From Crocinitomix sp. (GTDB lineage: Bacteria; Bacteroidota; Bacteroidia; Flavobacteriales_D; Crocinitomicaceae), in contig JADZFJ010000288.1 of NCBI GenBank assembly GCA_020849935.1, positions 1-8,128 on the forward strand: a stretch of 8,128 nucleotides of DNA, read 5' to 3'. The notes beneath the pieces are model-generated. The model was not told where the DNA came from and ran no database searches. It saw nothing but the letters and a program-made list of their open reading frames with translations. Shown here piece by piece: positions 7,298-8,128 of this stretch (positions are counted from its first letter, which is position 1; the number at the start of each line of letters is the position of its first letter). The position numbers were made by a program, and so were the translations under genes.

Positions 7298-7819
7298 TTA
7301 TCGATCACTTGCCTTTTGTTTCATGGCGTATGCTCTAATAGCAGATTCAATATTTCCAAAAGCCACTTTCCATTCGGGTTTTACAAAATGTCGGCCACTG
7401 TCGGAAAGACGGATCCGTTTATCATCAATGGTAATAACAATGGTTGTACCGCCACGGTCATAAACTTCTCCTTCCGAAATGTCGGAGGTAATTTTATCGT
7501 ACGAATTTGTTAAGAAGGTTTGATGTAATCCCTGTAAATCGGCCAATGCTGGTTTCCAGCTATTTGTGGTAGTGCTACCGTGTAAATAATGTTCGTAAAC
7601 AGCAGTGTCTAACGAAATTTTTATATTTTCCGATTCAGGATACATGCCGCCACCGTCATGAAAATCTACCTCAAAAATCTGAAATTTCAGATTGTTCGCA
7701 TAATATTCGGTCATGTCAAGCGTGGTGTCAGTAGCAGTTTCTGTGTAATTCGTGGCTTGGGTAGATCGATTGGCGCAGCTGGCCAAAAAAGCAAGAAGTA
7801 ACAAGGAATAGAATTTCAT
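7298..7819 (-). CDS. Lipoprotein, function unknown
   Basis: This 173-residue product has a short signal peptide (MKFYSLLLLAF) and a clear lipobox LASC with Cys15 as the lipidated residue. A Thr/Ser-rich linker (about 17-34) separates the anchor from a globular part. That part has a beta-like stretch LKFQIFEVDF (44-53), the acidic-glycine turn HDGGGMYPES (54-63), a probable helix ALADLQGLHQTFL (91-103), and a C-terminal region GEVYDRGGTTIVITIDDKRI (117-136) followed by SDSGRHFVKPEWK and a final amphipathic helix (FGNIESAIRAYAM). No cysteine other than the lipid one is visible, and no catalytic motif stands out. The start is set by the signal peptide; the leader is AT-rich with no Shine-Dalgarno sequence. 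The gene is convergent with the membrane-protein gene, and I see no strong terminator in the 52 bases between them. Its upstream region holds a hairpin and a palindrome. Confidence 0.8.
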   Translation of the reverse strand: MKFYSLLLLAFLASCANRSTQATNYTETATDTTLDMTEYYANNLKFQIFEVDFHDGGGMYPESENIKISLDTAVYEHYLHGSTTTNSWKPALADLQGLHQTFLTNSYDKITSDISEGEVYDRGGTTIVITIDDKRIRLSDSGRHFVKPEWKVAFGNIESAIRAYAMKQKASDR

Positions 7820-7852
7820 AACATTTAATTTAATACTGTTTATCCTTCATAC

Positions 7853-7872
7853 AACCCTTTTCGTAAAAGGTT
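7853..7872 (-). promoter_or_regulatory. Bulged hairpin in the leader of the - strand lipoprotein gene
   Basis: AACCCTTTT (7853-7861) pairs with AAAAGGTT (7865-7872) across a three-base loop, with one extra C bulged out. It lies 34-53 bases upstream of the start codon at 7819, so it is probably within the transcribed leader or the core promoter. It may be a regulatory hairpin or an operator half-site pair; no regulator is identifiable. Confidence 0.3.
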
Positions 7873-7891
7873 CATTTATGCGAATATATCG

Positions 7892-7911
7892 ATTAAAATC
7901 TAGATTTTGAT
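7892..7911. promoter_or_regulatory. Long AT-rich palindrome upstream of the lipoprotein gene
   Basis: AAAATCTAGATTTT at 7895-7908 is a perfect 14-bp palindrome, extended by two more matching base pairs (7892-7893 with 7910-7911) across one T/G mismatch. It sits about 75-90 bases upstream of the - strand start codon, where a dimeric regulator could bind. On the - strand the same bases contain TAGATTTT, seven of eight positions of the Bacteroidota -7 element TAnnTTTG, but no -33 element is clear. Its role as operator is inference. Confidence 0.4.
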
Positions 7912-7973
7912 GGTGTTTTTTGATTATTAGGGTTTTCAATCCCAACAGATTGCAGGGAATCTCAAACGTTTGT

Positions 7974-7987
7974 GATCCCGTGGGATC
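7974..7987. repeat. Perfect hairpin GATCCC-GT-GGGATC
   Basis: Six base pairs with a two-base centre, followed on the + strand by GGGC and five T residues (7988-7996). This gives a terminator-like look for + strand transcription, yet the nearest gene to the left points the other way, so a terminator role is unlikely. It is best read as one unit of the palindrome cluster. Confidence 0.5.
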
Positions 7988-8099
7988 GGGCTTTTTATCC
8001 CTCTGGGTTTTTGATCATCATCCAACCCCGTTTTTCCATACCAACCGCATCCCAATGGGATCCAAGCCTTACACAAATTTAAAATGGTGCTTGCATGTT

Positions 8100-8116
8100 C
8101 GACCCCGTTGGGGTCG
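8100..8116. repeat. Perfect hairpin CGACCCC-GTT-GGGGTCG
   Basis: Seven consecutive base pairs, six of them G:C, close a three-base loop. This is the strongest stem in the window and the most typical unit of the palindrome cluster. It lies 12 bases from the window edge, so the next unit may follow outside. Confidence 0.6.
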
Positions 8117-8128
8117 GCTACCATCATT

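Larger units (their letters stand above)
7937..8128. repeat. Noncoding cluster of short palindromes with CCC/GGG cores, continuing past the window
   Basis: This gene-free stretch is packed with inverted repeats: CAATC/GATTG (7937-7952), CAAACGTTTG (7963-7972), GATCCC-GT-GGGATC (7974-7987), CCC-TCT-GGG (7999-8007), TGATCA (8012-8017), ATCCC-AAT-GGGAT (8049-8061) and CGACCCC-GTT-GGGGTCG (8100-8116). Hand-counted GC is 96/208 over 7921-8128 and 44/88 over the last 88 bases, clearly above the AT-rich spacer to its left. Palindromes of the GACCCCGtnGGGGTC kind are, from memory, common intergenic repeats in Bacteroidota genomes, and I read this as one such element in partly degenerate form. The open - strand frame across it appears to be a by-product of the repeats and is not called. 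The right end of the element is not visible. Confidence 0.6.

Noticed and set aside
7936..8127. 63-codon open frame on the - strand (contains VADPNGVEHAS)
   Set aside because: It runs exactly through the palindrome cluster; its words DPNGVE and IPRDHKR come from the repeated stems. There is no hydrophobic core or domain signature. It is most likely a translation of noncoding repeats, though it is cut by the window edge and cannot be fully excluded.
8084..8128. Short + strand frame at the window end starting MVLACSTPLG, lipoprotein-like at first sight
   Set aside because: It is only 15 codons before the edge, lies across the strongest palindrome, and has too short a hydrophobic stretch for a signal peptide.

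Overview
The window looks like chromosomal DNA of a Bacteroidota member, most likely a flavobacterium. Four things support this: a low-GC genome; A/T-rich leaders without Shine-Dalgarno sequences before every visible start; three short lipoproteins with Bacteroidota-style lipoboxes; and a very large alpha-2-macroglobulin protein of the type common in that phylum. Genus-level assignment is not possible from what is visible.

Layout. Positions 1-5067 hold the 3' part of one giant + strand gene, a bacterial alpha-2-macroglobulin (A2M) with an intact CIEQ thioester motif. Its reading frame is open from base 1, so the true start and export signal lie to the left. A 201-base AT-rich gap (5068-5268) follows, holding a weak terminator-like hairpin, a short direct repeat, an inverted repeat and a weak promoter candidate. 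Four small + strand genes come next: two lipoproteins (5269-5568 and 5621-5989), a protein with two CxxC pairs and hydrophobic segments (6045-6635), and a three-helix membrane protein (6652-7245). The last two are only 16 bases apart and are probably co-transcribed. A fourth small gene product, another lipoprotein, is encoded convergently on the - strand (7298-7819).

The right end (7820-8128) has no credible gene. Next to the lipoprotein gene it is AT-rich and contains a bulged hairpin and a 14-bp perfect palindrome. From about 7937 it changes character: GC rises to about 46% over 7921-8128 (50% in the last 88 bases, hand-counted) and short palindromes with CCC/GGG cores follow one another. 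I read this as an interspersed noncoding palindromic repeat element that continues past the window.

How the genes relate. The A2M is expected to act in the periplasm or at the cell envelope as a protease trap. The three small lipoproteins and the two membrane or zinc-ribbon proteins are all envelope-type proteins of unknown function. Nothing in the sequence ties them to A2M beyond proximity. The usual A2M partner, penicillin-binding protein 1C, is not encoded downstream. I see no mobile element, CRISPR array, tRNA or rRNA, and no clear new multi-gene system. The palindrome cluster and the Tyr/Asp-rich insert in A2M are the most unusual structures.
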